Program-made: the position numbers and the translations under genes
The notes under the pieces: model-generated
Told to the model about the DNA's origin: nothing
What the model saw: only the letters and a program-made list of their open reading frames with translations
Databases searched by the model: none
Part shown: positions 43,901-54,251 of the stretch, piece after piece
Layout of the letters: every line of letters starts with the position of its first letter
Position numbering within the stretch: position 1 is the first letter of the stretch
Assembly (NCBI GenBank): GCA_963730555.1
Contig: CAVSSS010000011.1
Coordinates: 62,001 to 126,000, forward strand
Direction of reading: 5' to 3'
Origin: Roseiarcus sp963730555
Lineage (GTDB): Bacteria > Pseudomonadota > Alphaproteobacteria > Rhizobiales > Beijerinckiaceae
Length of the DNA stretch: 64,000 nucleotides

Positions 43901-46207
43901 CGCGACGTCGCCTGCGCTCAACGAGGCGTCGAAGTCCTTTTTGACGCCGACCATCACGCCTTTCGCGCGCACGGGTAGCGTGAGCGTGCGCTCGACCGTG
44001 CGCCCGCCCGGTTCGCCGACATCGACGATCAGTTTCGCTTGAAGCGGGCGCGTGCTCGACCCTTCGGGCAGTTCGACCGAGAGGTCGGCGTGGCCTTTGT
44101 CGTCCGTCTGCACCTTGTCGGAAAACTGGTTCTCGATCGTGGTGAAGTCATCGTCAGCGAGGCCGGCGACATAACCGGGGAAGCCGGCGAGCGCTGCCCC
44201 TTCGACCGCCTGCAGCCGAATGGCGCCGGTGACGTCGAGCCCGTTCGCGGGCGCGCCGTAGAGGAACCGCGCGTCGAGCGAGAATTCGACCGGCTCGCCG
44301 GGGTCGATGATGGACTTGGCGGGATGCAGGGTGAAATCGAGCCGCTCGGGAATGTAATCCTGGAGCATGAACTCGACGTGGCCGATGCTGTCGCCCTTCG
44401 GATCGGCGTAGGCCTCGATCGACCATTTTCCGGCGGCCGAGCCTGGCAGCAGCGGTATGGCGTGTGCGCGGCCGCCAAGCCCCTGGTCGGGCAAAGTCGC
44501 GCGTCGGTACTCAACGCCGTCCGGCCGTTTGACGACGAGCGTTAACGGCAAGCCGGATTTCGCCACGCCCTTCGAGTCGCGCAAAAGCGCCGTGGCGAAC
44601 ACGGTCTCGCCGGAGCGATAGACGCCGCGCTCGGTGTAGAGGAAGGCGTCCAGCCCAGTCGCCGGTTCGCGGCCAGCGACGCCACGGTCGCTCAGGTCGA
44701 ACGCGTTCTGCGCGAGGCTCAGAAAGTTGTAGTCGCCGGCGAGCGTGGCGACCAGGAGGCCAGGCGCCGAACCGCCCTTGCCGCGCGAGAGGCCCGGATC
44801 GAAATCGACCCGGCCATCGGCGCCCGTCGTCTTCGAGGCCAGCACTTCGTTGTTGCGGGCGATGAGCCTAAGCTCGACCCCGGGGAGCGGCCCGGCCGAG
44901 CCAAGCGATTGCACCAGCGCATGCACGCCGTCGTCGCCGGAGATCGCGGTCAAGCCAAGATCGGACACCACCATCCATTGAGCGGCGAGCTGAACGCTGT
45001 CGTCCGTGTCTGAACCGGTCGGACTCGCCGCGCCTTTCCAGGGCCGTGCGGTAACGACATAGACGCCGGGCTCGAGCTTGCCGACCGCGTCAAGCACCGG
45101 AAAGTCGGTCACGACTTCCTGGTTGAGCTCAGAGGCGACATCCATCGTGCCGCTCCAGACCTTCGCCCCGTCCTGCGAGGCGATCTCCTCCGCCCGCGAC
45201 GAGTCGATGGGCTTGAGAAAATCATCGCGATTGACGGTCGCGAGCAAATTGCGGTCGCCGACGCGATAGACGTCGATCGAGACTTTCGCCGTGTTGACGG
45301 TGACAAGCGGCGCGCCCTTCTGGCCCTGGCGCGGAAGCACGTAAGCCCTGCCGGCGAAATGCGCCTGCGGCGAGCGGTCGCGCACATAGATCTCGTAGTC
45401 GGCGGATGTGAGCAACAACTCGCCCACTGCCGAGGGCAGGCCCTGGCGCAGCACGATCGCGTAACGCTCGCCATGCTTGAGGCCCTCGACGCAGATCTGC
45501 TGATCTTCGTTCGAGATCGCCGTCTCCGACGATCCGGACACCGCGACATAGGGCGAAAAATCGGTCCGCCGCGCGAGCGGCTCAGAAAAATTGAAGCAGA
45601 CGCGGGGAAGAGCGGATTCGTTATCGACCTTGTAGTCGATAATGCGGAAGCCGTGGTCGGCGCGCATCGCCTCATAGGACTTGCGCACGTCGACCGAGTC
45701 GTGGCGGTCGAGAGAGGCCTTGAGCGCGTCGAGCGCAGGGCGCCACTGTTCGTGGAGCGCGAGCAGATCACCGAGCATGGCGAGCGCCGCCGCCTGCGCG
45801 TCTGGCGTTGTCGAGCGCTGATAGGCGGCATAGGCCGCCGTCGCCCCGCGGGTGACGAGTTCGTAGCGGTCGTTCGCCTTGGCGTCGTCGGCAGCGGCGG
45901 CAATCCCGGCGTAAGCCAGCCAGTTGGCGGGATCCTTGGGGGCGGCGGTGATCGCCGCGCCCGCGAGCTTCTCGGCGTCGCCAAAGTCGGAGCCCGCGAC
46001 GGCCCGCGCGGCGTCTGCCAGCAGCTGCTGCGGCGTCTTACCCTTGACCTGCGCGCCGATGGCCGCCGTCGCGACGCGCAGGGTTTCGGTCAGGCGCACC
46101 GCGTCGCTCGCCATATCCTCGCGCGCGAAGGGCTTGGTCTCGGCAGCGGCGGCGCTCCCGGCAAGCAGGATCAGGAAGAGGCCGAGCGAGCGCAGAGCGT
46201 GAAGCAT
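40961..46207 (-). CDS. yfhM: Bacterial alpha-2-macroglobulin (four apparent frameshifts)
   Basis: Giant periplasmic protease trap, about 1,748 residues after repair. It starts MLHALRSLGLFLILLAGSAA (signal peptide) at 46207. The MG domains include VYRSGETVFATALLRDSKG, the bait-adjacent A2M block is SVSFDLPAFNGSVRLTAVAW, and the thioester motif CSEQ lies in RYPYGCSEQTVSIAMPLLY (bases 42322-42333), so the protein can bind proteases covalently. It ends GRTGFGELEVRAK. Four single-base breaks are needed: surplus base near 43872, missing base near 43213, surplus base near 42495, missing base in the C4 run at 41709-41712; each repair restores family sequence. Paired with pbpC downstream, it should protect the envelope when peptidoglycan is breached. 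Confidence 0.9.
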
Positions 46208-46448
46208 GGTTTCGCCTCCCAAGCGCGATGTGGCGCGCCTCAGCAGCGCAAATCTAGCACAGCTGAGGCGCCTTCCACCAAAGCAGACTTGGGGAAGCTC
46301 GACACGAGATGGCGCAAGCCAGAGGCGATACGTTACGCCCCGCCCTTTCTTCTTGATTTCCCGGCGTGGCCGTCGCCTTCTATGGAAACCCTGAGGAAAG
46401 AACTCTCGAACGAAGCGCCTCACTCCTCAGCGGGATTTGGAAAAAGAT

Positions 46449-47795
46449 ATGAAACGAATGCCCGCCGGTCTGGTCTTCGCCCTGGTCTTGGGCCTTTTTC
46501 CTCCGGCTGCCTCGGCGCAAACGCAAACGCCGCCCACCGCGCCTTCGACCGACGACGCCGCGATCGCGGCGCGAAAGGCGGCGTTCCTGGCTCTACCGGA
46601 AGCAACGCGAAAGGCCGTGCAAGAGGCTTTGGTTTGGCTTGGACTGTACGTCGGCGTCAACGACGGCCAGTTTGGCAAGCGAACGCATGACGCGATCCTT
46701 GCTTTTCAGGGAAACGTCAAAGCGCCCGCGGACGGAGCGCTGTCGCCGCCGCTTTTGAACGCGCTGCTTGCCGCGGCTCAAAAGGCGCGCGAGGCGGCCG
46801 GGTTCCAAGTCGTCAGCGACCCCAAAACCGGCGCGAAGATCGGCGCGCCGCTCAAGCTTTTGAATGCGCGCGGAGGCGCGAGGCTCGATTTCGCCTCGAA
46901 CGCCGACGCCGACCTCAGCGCGCTCTATGCGCGTCTGTCCGCAACGACGCCCACGCGAAAGATCGCCTATAAGGCGATGAAGCCCGACGCCTTCTTCGTC
47001 GTCTCGGGACAAGAGGGGCCGGTCAAGTTCTATACCCGCTTCGACAAGAACCCGACCGCGACCCCGCCAATCCGGGGCTTCACCTTCGCCTATCCCGCGT
47101 TGCAGACCGCCGCTCTCGACCGGGTCGCGATCGCCATCGCCAATTCATTCGAGCCCTTCCCCGAATCCGCCGTCCCGGCCGCTTCCGGCGCCGGGGCTGG
47201 CGCCGTCGCGCCTCCCGCGTCGAGCGTCGCTCCGCCTCCGGCCGCTCCCTCGCCGGCCGCGACTGCGCTCATCATCGCGCCCGGCAAGGCGCTGACCGCG
47301 CTCAAAGGGGACGACTGCCCGAACCCGACCGTCGGTGGAAAGCCCGTGCGGATCGAGCGAACGGACGCCGCAACTGGCCTGGCGATACTCACCGGAGATT
47401 TCGCCTCGAACGGCGAAGCGCCCCGGCTCGGCTTACCATCGCAGGACCTCGTCATTCTTGGATTTTCCGGACCGCGCCTCGCGGCGAGCTCGGCCTCGTT
47501 TGCAAGCGACGAAGCGCGCCCGATCGTGACGGCTGGGCTGGACAAGAGCGCCGGCGGCGCCCCAGCGTTCGGTCGAACCGGGGCGCTCGTCGGCCTCGTG
47601 GCGCCGATCGCCGGCGAGCCGAAGCGGGTTGGAGGCGTCGCGCTCGCGGCACCACATTCGCTGATCGCGTCGGACGTTCTGCGCGCCTTCCTCGGCGTCA
47701 ATGAGCCCTCGCCAGAGCAAGGGGCTCCGCTCAGCGCCGGCGATATCGCCGCCCGCGAGAAAGAGGCGCTGGTCGCCGTCTTCTGCCAGAAATAG
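46449..47795 (+). CDS. Exported peptidoglycan-binding protein with degenerate trypsin-like domain
   Basis: About 448-residue secreted protein. Signal peptide MPAGLVFALVLGLFPPAASA; then a PG_binding_1 domain (VQEALVWLGLYVGVNDGQFG and THDAILAFQ); a middle globular part; a Pro/Ala-rich linker of about 45 residues; and a C-terminal part (TGLAILTGDFASNGEAPRLG and FGRTGALVGLVAPI) that resembles a trypsin/DegP fold, but with GRTG where the catalytic GxSG would be, so protease activity is unlikely. The frame is open to a TTG at 46437; the ATG at 46449 was chosen, and 46458 is also possible. It is divergent from the macroglobulin gene, which suggests a shared envelope role. No specific name is known. 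Confidence 0.75.
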   Translation: MKRMPAGLVFALVLGLFPPAASAQTQTPPTAPSTDDAAIAARKAAFLALPEATRKAVQEALVWLGLYVGVNDGQFGKRTHDAILAFQGNVKAPADGALSPPLLNALLAAAQKAREAAGFQVVSDPKTGAKIGAPLKLLNARGGARLDFASNADADLSALYARLSATTPTRKIAYKAMKPDAFFVVSGQEGPVKFYTRFDKNPTATPPIRGFTFAYPALQTAALDRVAIAIANSFEPFPESAVPAASGAGAGAVAPPASSVAPPPAAPSPAATALIIAPGKALTALKGDDCPNPTVGGKPVRIERTDAATGLAILTGDFASNGEAPRLGLPSQDLVILGFSGPRLAASSASFASDEARPIVTAGLDKSAGGAPAFGRTGALVGLVAPIAGEPKRVGGVALAAPHSLIASDVLRAFLGVNEPSPEQGAPLSAGDIAAREKEALVAVFCQK

Positions 47796-47807
47796 AAGCG
47801 GGCGCGA

Positions 47808-49412
47808 TCAGTGAGGAATGATCCCTGGGAAGACATACTGCTGCAGCGCCACCAGCACGCCGAGGATCAAGGTGAGGACGATGCTGTGCCAGAAGGTGCG
47901 CGCAAAAACGAGGCCTTCCTGCCCGCGCAAGTCGGTGACCGAGACGCCCGTCGCGATATTCTGCGGCGAGATCATCTTGCCCATCACGCCGCCGGATGAA
48001 TTGGTCGCCGCAAACAGCACCGGATTAAGATCGAGCTGCCTCGCCGCCACCACTTGAAGATTGCCGAAGAGCGCGTTGCCGGACGTGTCGCTGCCCGATA
48101 GCGCAACCGCCACCCAGCCGAGGAAGGGCGACAGCAGGACGAACAAATGCCCGACCGAGGACGCGCCGAGGCCGAGCGTATAGGCCATACCGGAATAGTT
48201 CATCAGGTAGGCGAGGCCGATGATGAGGCAAACGGTTACGACGGCGATCCATGCCTGTTTGATCGTCTGCCGGACGCAGCGTAAAAAACCCCCGACGCCT
48301 ATTCCTACTATCGCCGCCGTGATGATGGCCGAGAGCAGGATCGCCGTCCCCGTCGCGAGCGGCTGGAAGCCCCAGACCGCCGCATAAGGCTTATCATTAT
48401 AGAGCGTGATCGAGATCGCCTTGTCGAGACCGGGCCAATGAATCGATTGCGCGCCGATCTTGAAGATCTCGAGCGTCGTCCACAAGATGACGATCGCGGT
48501 CACAATGAGCCAGGGAAGCCAGCCTTGCCATGGGCCCACCTCCGAATGCGCGTGGAGCAGGTTATCCCCTCCGCGGACAGCGAATTCCGGATCGGGCGCT
48601 GGCCTCCAAGCCTGCAAGAACAGCAGCGTCACGATCAACGAGCCGAGCGACGACAGCACGTCAGTCAACGCGTAGTTGATATAATTCGAGGTGATGAATT
48701 GAACGAGCGCGAATGAGCCGCCCGCAACCAGCAGGACGGGCCAGAGCGACCTCAGCGAACGCGCACCGCCGTAGAGCCCCATCACGTAGAATGGCAGCAA
48801 AAGGGCGATGAACGGCAGCTGTCGGCCGATCATCGCGCCGAGCGTTCCCGCGGGCAGTCCGGTGACCGCGCCCAGCGTCGTCACCGGGACGCCGAGCGCG
48901 CCGAAGGCGACCGGCGCGGTGTTGAAGATCAAGGTGAACACCAAAGCTTCGAGCGCCGGGAAGCCCACCAGTATGAGAAGCGATGAAGTGATCGCGACCG
49001 GTGTTCCAAAGCCGGCAATGCCTTCCAATAGAGCGCCGAAACAGAAGCCGATCACCACGAGCACGACGCGGCGATCGTTGGGAAGATGGTTGAGAACCCA
49101 CGCCCGAAAGGCGTCGAACCGGTTCGATTCCACTGCGATATTGTAGAGGAGGAGCGCGTTCACGACGATCCACATCACCGGCCAGAGGGCGAACACAACG
49201 CCGGCTGCGACGGAATTAAGGGCGAGGGAAACGGGAAGGCTCCACACCCCGATCGCGATGATGAGGCCGACAACAAGGCCCGCGAGAGAAGCTTGCCACG
49301 CCGGCCGGCGCATGACGCCAAGCAGCACAAGAACGGCCGCGACAGGGAGCGCCGCTACGATAAACGAAAGCGGGAGGCTGCCGGCAACCGGCGTGAGCAA
49401 TTGTTTGAACAT
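47808..49412 (-). CDS. lldP: L-lactate permease
   Basis: 534-residue membrane transporter of the LctP/LldP family (lactate and glycolate uptake with protons). About 12-14 hydrophobic helices are visible from LPLSFIVAALPVAAVLVLLG onward. Family hallmarks include FGALLEGIAGFGTPVAI, NTAPVAFGALGVPVTTLG, FLGWVAVALSGSDTSGNALFG and the C-terminal NSSGGVMGKMISPQNIATG. The frame is intact. It is convergent with the peptidoglycan-binding gene (12 bases apart). No lactate dehydrogenase gene is nearby in the window. Confidence 0.94.
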   Translation of the reverse strand: MFKQLLTPVAGSLPLSFIVAALPVAAVLVLLGVMRRPAWQASLAGLVVGLIIAIGVWSLPVSLALNSVAAGVVFALWPVMWIVVNALLLYNIAVESNRFDAFRAWVLNHLPNDRRVVLVVIGFCFGALLEGIAGFGTPVAITSSLLILVGFPALEALVFTLIFNTAPVAFGALGVPVTTLGAVTGLPAGTLGAMIGRQLPFIALLLPFYVMGLYGGARSLRSLWPVLLVAGGSFALVQFITSNYINYALTDVLSSLGSLIVTLLFLQAWRPAPDPEFAVRGGDNLLHAHSEVGPWQGWLPWLIVTAIVILWTTLEIFKIGAQSIHWPGLDKAISITLYNDKPYAAVWGFQPLATGTAILLSAIITAAIVGIGVGGFLRCVRQTIKQAWIAVVTVCLIIGLAYLMNYSGMAYTLGLGASSVGHLFVLLSPFLGWVAVALSGSDTSGNALFGNLQVVAARQLDLNPVLFAATNSSGGVMGKMISPQNIATGVSVTDLRGQEGLVFARTFWHSIVLTLILGVLVALQQYVFPGIIPH

Positions 49413-49555
49413 TTCTTATCCTCCCAAGCCCCGTCTGTGGACGAGCCCCCGATCGCCCCAGCGCGAACTCAAGCCTCAGCCGTTTTTTTTCTTAAACCGC
49501 TATGGCTGCAAATCAAGTTCCGGTCCAATCCGCCTGATCGTAGGCGAGCCGTTTG

Positions 49556-50278
49556 CTAGCCGTCGATGTCCCATTTCTCGGCGCTGGCGCCCGCAAGTTC
49601 ACGCACCCGCTGCTCATCGGCCCCGAAGGCGCGCGCATCCCCCTCATAGACAATCCGGCCGTCGTCCAGCACGTAAGCGCGGTCGGCGATCTCGACTGCC
49701 GCACGCACGTTCTGCTCGACCAGCAAAACCGAGACGCCTTCGCGCCGCGCCGCGGCGACGATCCTGAACACATCCTCGACGATCAGCGGCGCGAGGCCCT
49801 GGGAGGGCTCGTCGAGCATCAGCAGCTTGGGGTTCAAGAGCAGGGCACGCGCGATCGACAGCATCTCCTGTTCGCCGCCTGAAAGCTGCGCGCCCTTGTT
49901 CGCGCGGCGTTCGGCGAGGCGCGGAAACGCCTCATAGACACGATTGACGGTCCATGGCCCTGGCCTCTCGACCGGAACCAGAAGGTTCTCGTCAACGGTC
50001 AGGTTGGCGAAAATACGCCGCCCTTCGGGCACGTAGCCGACGCCCGACTCGGCAATCCGATAAGGGGGAAAACCAGTTACGTCCGCGCCGAACACCGTTA
50101 CCTTGCCGGTGCGCGGACGGATGAGGCCGATCAGACTGCGCAGCGTCGTCGTCTTCCCCGCGCCGTTTCGGCCGAGCAGCGCGACGATCTCGCCCTCGCG
50201 CACCTCGAGCGTCACCCCGTGCAAGATATGGCTCTTGCCGTAAAAGGTGTGGAGATCCTGGGCTTCAAGCGCGATCAT
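49556..50278 (-). CDS. livF: Branched-chain amino acid-type ABC transporter ATPase LivF
   Basis: 240-residue ABC ATPase. Walker A LLGRNGAGKTTTLRSLIGL, signature QLSGGEQEMLSIARALL, Walker B LLMLDEPSQGLAPLIVEDVF and the H-loop replaced by the LivF-typical VLLVEQNVR. It forms the energy unit with LivG for uptake of branched-chain amino acids, urea or short amides. Its ATG overlaps the livG stop (50275-50278), so it is the last gene of the tightly coupled livHMGF set. Confidence 0.93.
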   Translation of the reverse strand: MIALEAQDLHTFYGKSHILHGVTLEVREGEIVALLGRNGAGKTTTLRSLIGLIRPRTGKVTVFGADVTGFPPYRIAESGVGYVPEGRRIFANLTVDENLLVPVERPGPWTVNRVYEAFPRLAERRANKGAQLSGGEQEMLSIARALLLNPKLLMLDEPSQGLAPLIVEDVFRIVAAARREGVSVLLVEQNVRAAVEIADRAYVLDDGRIVYEGDARAFGADEQRVRELAGASAEKWDIDG

Positions 50279-51027
50279 GCCGCCGCCTTGCCGAGATAGG
50301 CGGCCTGCACTTTTTCGCTGTCGGCGATTTCTTGCGGCGCGCCTTCAGCCAGCACCCGGCCCTCGGCAAGCACCATGATGCGATCGGCGAGGTTGAACAC
50401 GACGCGCATGTCGTGCTCGATCAGCATGATGGTCAGCCCCTCCTGCCGATGCAGCCGCCGAATGAGCCTGGCGATGTCGTAGGTCTCCTGATCGCCCATG
50501 CCCGCCGTCGGCTCGTCGAGCATGAGCAGGCGGGGTTTTAAAGCGAGCGACATCATGATCTCGGCTGCCCGCTGGTCGCCGTGCGACAGCGCGCCCGCGC
50601 GCATGTCGGACTTGTCGGCCAGTCCGCCAAGTTCCAGAAGCTCGGCGACGCGCGCCGCCACCGTCGCCCGCGCCTCAGCGCCAAGCCAGGGCCGGAGACG
50701 ATAGCCGGACGCGACCTCGACCGCGACGCGGATGTTGTCGGCGACCGAGAGCTCGGGAAAGATCTCGGTGATCTGGAAGGTGCGGGACATGCCACGCCGC
50801 ACCCGCTCGTCGGGAGCGAGCAGGGCAATGTCGCGCCCCTCGAACCGGATCGAGCCCGCGGTCGGCGCGAACAGGCCGCTGACCAGATTGAAGAACGTCG
50901 TTTTGCCGGCGCCGTTCGGGCCGATGATCGCGCGCAATTCGCCAGGCTCGATGGTCAGGGACACATTGTCGATCGCGACCAGGCTGCCAAAGCGCTTCGA
51001 CGCGCCCTCGACTTGAAGCTGGGTCAC
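50275..51027 (-). CDS. livG: Branched-chain amino acid-type ABC transporter ATPase LivG
   Basis: 250-residue ABC ATPase. Walker A AIIGPNGAGKTTFFNLVSGL, signature ALSHGDQRAAEIMMSLAL (the SHGxQR variant usual in LivG), Walker B LLMLDEPTAGMGDQET and IEHDMRVVFNLADRIMVL. A GTG start at 51027 is chosen because it overlaps the livM stop by 4 bases and begins the conserved TQLQVEGASKRFGSLVAID; the open frame continues upstream to 51315 inside livM. Confidence 0.92.
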   Translation of the reverse strand: MTQLQVEGASKRFGSLVAIDNVSLTIEPGELRAIIGPNGAGKTTFFNLVSGLFAPTAGSIRFEGRDIALLAPDERVRRGMSRTFQITEIFPELSVADNIRVAVEVASGYRLRPWLGAEARATVAARVAELLELGGLADKSDMRAGALSHGDQRAAEIMMSLALKPRLLMLDEPTAGMGDQETYDIARLIRRLHRQEGLTIMLIEHDMRVVFNLADRIMVLAEGRVLAEGAPQEIADSEKVQAAYLGKAAA

Positions 51028-51974
51028 GCCTTCGCTCCGCTGCGCAGCATGCCCAGGACCCCGCGTGGAAAGAAACGCACCACCAGCACAAACACGAGTC
51101 CGATCACCGACATCCAGTTTTCGGTGTGGCTCGATACGTAGTCCTGCAGCGCTACGAAAATCGCCGCGCCGATCAGCGGGCCCCAGAACGAGCGCATGCC
51201 GCCCAAGACCGCCATGATGACGAGATTGCCCGAGAGGTCGACGCGAAGCGCTCGCGGATCGACGAAATTGTTCAGCAACGCATAAAGCCCCCCCGCCGCG
51301 CTGACGAAGAGACACGAGATCACGAACGACAGCCAGACGTGGAACTCGATCGGCACGCCGAGAAATCGCGCGCGCCGTTCGTTCTCGCGAATGGCGATGA
51401 GAGATCGCCCGAATGGCGAGTTGAGAAGCACCGCCATCGCGGCGACGCAGACGGTAAAGATCACAAAAGCGAAATAGTAGAAAACCCTGTCGTTCTGGAC
51501 GATGTCGAGCTCAGCGAAACCAAAGTGGACCGGCAGGCGTCGCCAGCCCGTAAGTCCGTCATCGCCGCCCGTCACGGCGTTCCAGCGGAAGGCTATGAAG
51601 TAGAAGACCTGGCCAAAGGCGATCGTCACCATGGCGAAATAGACGCCGCGCAGCTTGATGATGAGAGCGCCAATGATCATCGCCGCGATCGTCGCGACGA
51701 TCACGCCGAGCACGATGGCCGGGATCGATCCGATGCCCCAATATTTGATCGCCATCGCCGTTCCATAGGCGCCGAGCCCAAAATAAGCGGCATGGCCAAA
51801 CGACAGCACCCCCGTGAAGCCAAGCAGGAAATTGAGCGACATCGCCGCCAGCCCCATGACCACGATGCGGGTGGCGAGTTCGGTGTAACCGCCGATCGCG
51901 TTCATCCAGAACGGCGCGAACAGAAGCAGCAGACAGACGACGACATCGATGGCGCGAGCGCGGGCGGCCTTCAA
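51024..51974 (-). CDS. livM: Branched-chain amino acid-type ABC transporter permease LivM
   Basis: 316-residue inner-membrane permease with about 8-10 helices. The LivM signature is SLNFLLGFTGVLSFGHAAYF and the EAA-like cytoplasmic loop is GRSLIAIRENERRARFLG. It pairs with LivH to form the channel. The ATG at 51974 overlaps the livH stop by 4 bases. The frame is intact. Confidence 0.93.
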   Translation of the reverse strand: MKAARARAIDVVVCLLLLFAPFWMNAIGGYTELATRIVVMGLAAMSLNFLLGFTGVLSFGHAAYFGLGAYGTAMAIKYWGIGSIPAIVLGVIVATIAAMIIGALIIKLRGVYFAMVTIAFGQVFYFIAFRWNAVTGGDDGLTGWRRLPVHFGFAELDIVQNDRVFYYFAFVIFTVCVAAMAVLLNSPFGRSLIAIRENERRARFLGVPIEFHVWLSFVISCLFVSAAGGLYALLNNFVDPRALRVDLSGNLVIMAVLGGMRSFWGPLIGAAIFVALQDYVSSHTENWMSVIGLVFVLVVRFFPRGVLGMLRSGAKA

Positions 51975-52840
51975 TGGAGCCTCCCCTCTTCGCCAAGCAG
52001 ACCGCGCGGTCGGACGAGCAGCACAAGCCCCATCATCACGTAGATCACGGCCTCAGTCGCGGACGGGAAATAGACTGCCGCCAGCCCCGAGACGACCCCG
52101 ATCATCAAGCCCCCAATCAATGTTCCGAGCAGACTGCCGAGGCCGCCCACGATGATCGCGACGAAGCTCGGCATGATGAGGTTGGCGCCGATTGTGGGCG
52201 AGAGCCCGAGCAAGCCGGCGGCAAGCACGCCCGCAAGACCGGCCATGTAGATGCCGATGCCGAAGTTGAGGCTGCGCAGCACTCTCACGTTCACGCCGAG
52301 CGTCGAGACCGTATCGAGATCGCGCGTTCCCGCGCGGATGCGCATGCCCAACCGCGTATATTTGAGCACCGCGAATAGGCCGCCGACGGCTACAGCAACG
52401 ATGATCATCATGAATACGCGATAGCCCGTAAGAAAGAAGTACTGGCTCGACAGCGAGGTCATGAGCCAACCGGGCACCTGAAACGGCACGCTCTGCGCGC
52501 CCCAGATCACCCGCGTCACATCCTCGAAAATGTAGGCGAGGCCGAAGGTCAGGAGCAGGCTGTAGAGCGGGTCCTTGCCATAGAGCGGGCGGATCAACAG
52601 CCACTCAACGACGAGGCCAAGCACGGCGGTCAGCGGCGGCGCGACGATCAACGCGCCCCAAAAACCGATGTAGGGGATCAGCGTATAGGCGAGATAGGCG
52701 CCGAGCGCCAAGAACCCGCCGTGGGCGAAATTGATGACACCGCTGAGATTGAGGATCAGCGACAGACCGAGCGCCATCAGGGCGTAGAACGCGCCAACGA
52801 TCAGGCCGTTGAAGACGTTGAATAGAACAACCTGGCTCAT
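51971..52840 (-). CDS. livH: Branched-chain amino acid-type ABC transporter permease LivH
   Basis: 289-residue permease. The family start FNGLIVGAFYALMALGLSLI, the NLSGVINFAHGGFLALGAYL motif and the loop GMRIRAGTRDLDTVSTLGVN are typical of LivH. It lies 61 bases downstream of the first substrate-binding protein gene and is coupled to livM by a 4-base overlap. Confidence 0.93.
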   Translation of the reverse strand: MSQVVLFNVFNGLIVGAFYALMALGLSLILNLSGVINFAHGGFLALGAYLAYTLIPYIGFWGALIVAPPLTAVLGLVVEWLLIRPLYGKDPLYSLLLTFGLAYIFEDVTRVIWGAQSVPFQVPGWLMTSLSSQYFFLTGYRVFMMIIVAVAVGGLFAVLKYTRLGMRIRAGTRDLDTVSTLGVNVRVLRSLNFGIGIYMAGLAGVLAAGLLGLSPTIGANLIMPSFVAIIVGGLGSLLGTLIGGLMIGVVSGLAAVYFPSATEAVIYVMMGLVLLVRPRGLLGEEGRLH

Positions 52841-52901
52841 GCGTCGGTGTTCGCCGTTCGAGGAAAGGACGGCGGACCGTCCTCCGCTCCTGAGGGGGCG
52901 C

Positions 52902-54159
52902 TCAAGTCGGCCATTTCATCTTGCACCCGCTCTCCTCCAGGGTCCCCGCGACCTTCGCGCCGTTGACGACCTTGGTGACCTTGAACAAGTCGTCCGGCGC
53001 CAAACCCTTGGCTTGCGCCTCGCCGACGAACAAAGAAGCGAGCAGCTGATTCTGGCCGGCGCGGTAGAAAGCCGGGTTTGGCCCGAGCGCGACTTCGGGC
53101 GGCAGATGAAAGTCCTGCAAGGCCTTCGCCATATCGAGCGCCCTGAGCGAATTCGCCTTCGCGGCCGCGAGCGCGCAGGTCCAGACCGAGACATAGCCGA
53201 ACCAGGTGCGCGCGGTCGGCACCCGGCCGGTGCGTTTCTTGGTCGCCTCGACGAATTCGGCGACATGAGAGACGCCGGGCTGGTTCCAATACCATTCCAT
53301 CACCCAGACGCCGATCCGAGCCTCAGGCGCCAAGCCCTCGAGCGGCTCCATCTCCTGCTGGGCGCCAGCGAGGTGCACCTTGTTCTGTAGCCCGAACTGC
53401 ACCGCCTGCTTGAGGGCGTTCAGCATGTCGTCGCCTCCCAGGAGGAAAACGACGACGTCCGGGTTCGCGGCTTGCGCCTTGATGAGATAGGAGGAGAAAT
53501 CCACCGTGCCGACCGGCGTCAAGTCGCCGCCCACTCGCTCGCCGCCGAGCGGAGCCGAAGCTCTCACCATTCCCGCCTCCAGCGTATGGCCGAAGGCGTA
53601 GTCTGCGGTGATGTAGTAGAACTTCTTCCCGTATTGCTCGATCAGCGCGGCGACGACGGCGTTGGCCTCCATCTGGGTGGTGTTGCAGACGCGAAAGACG
53701 TTCCAGTTACAGCTTGAGCCGGTGACCGCGTCGGTATGGCCGCCAGGCACGATGTGGAGAATGCCCTTTTCATTCGACACTTGAGCCATGGCGAGCGAAA
53801 GCGCGGAGTTCACGTTGCCAAGCAGAAAGTCGACCCCCTCGCCGTCGATCAGCTTGCGCGCCTTGAGCACCGCAACCCCGGCGTCGGCGCTGGTCGAAAT
53901 CTTCGACGACGAGCTCGACCGGACGGCCGAGGATGCCGTCCTTGGCGTTGATTTCGTCGAGCGCCATCTGGCAGCCAGTGAGCTCGTTCTTGCCGAGGGC
54001 GGCGTAGGTGCCGGTCAACGGATTGTCGAGTCCGATTTTGATGGCCTGCGCGGCGCGCGCCGCGAGGACGAACGGCCCAGCGATCTGGGCGCCCGCGAGC
54101 GCCAGCCCGGACTTGACAACCCTGCGGCGGCTTATCGCTCGCGGATTGGCGTTGGACAT
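52902..54159 (-). CDS. Periplasmic amino acid/amide-binding protein, copy 1 (apparent frameshift)
   Basis: About 418-residue type I periplasmic binding protein of the LivK/Peripla_BP_6 family that feeds the LivHMGF importer. A Tat-like leader (AISRRRVVKSGLALAGAQIA) precedes the mature start IKIGLDNPLTGTYAALGKN. The frame breaks at the AAA run at 53897-53899 (TTT on the coding strand): one base fewer gives EDSTSADAGVAVLKARKLID and continues to the stop at 52902. The protein is very similar throughout to the next gene upstream (copy 2), so the two arose by tandem duplication. ATG at 54159 has a GGAGG site. The ligand is unknown; amides and branched-chain amino acids are typical for the family. 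Confidence 0.87.
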
Positions 54160-54251
54160 TTTTTCCTCCCTGACTCCAACCGCCAGCCTAGCCGATTTGT
54201 CGGTCCTCACGCTTCAGCCGATGCTTGATCCCGCGCCGGCCTTGCGGACGG

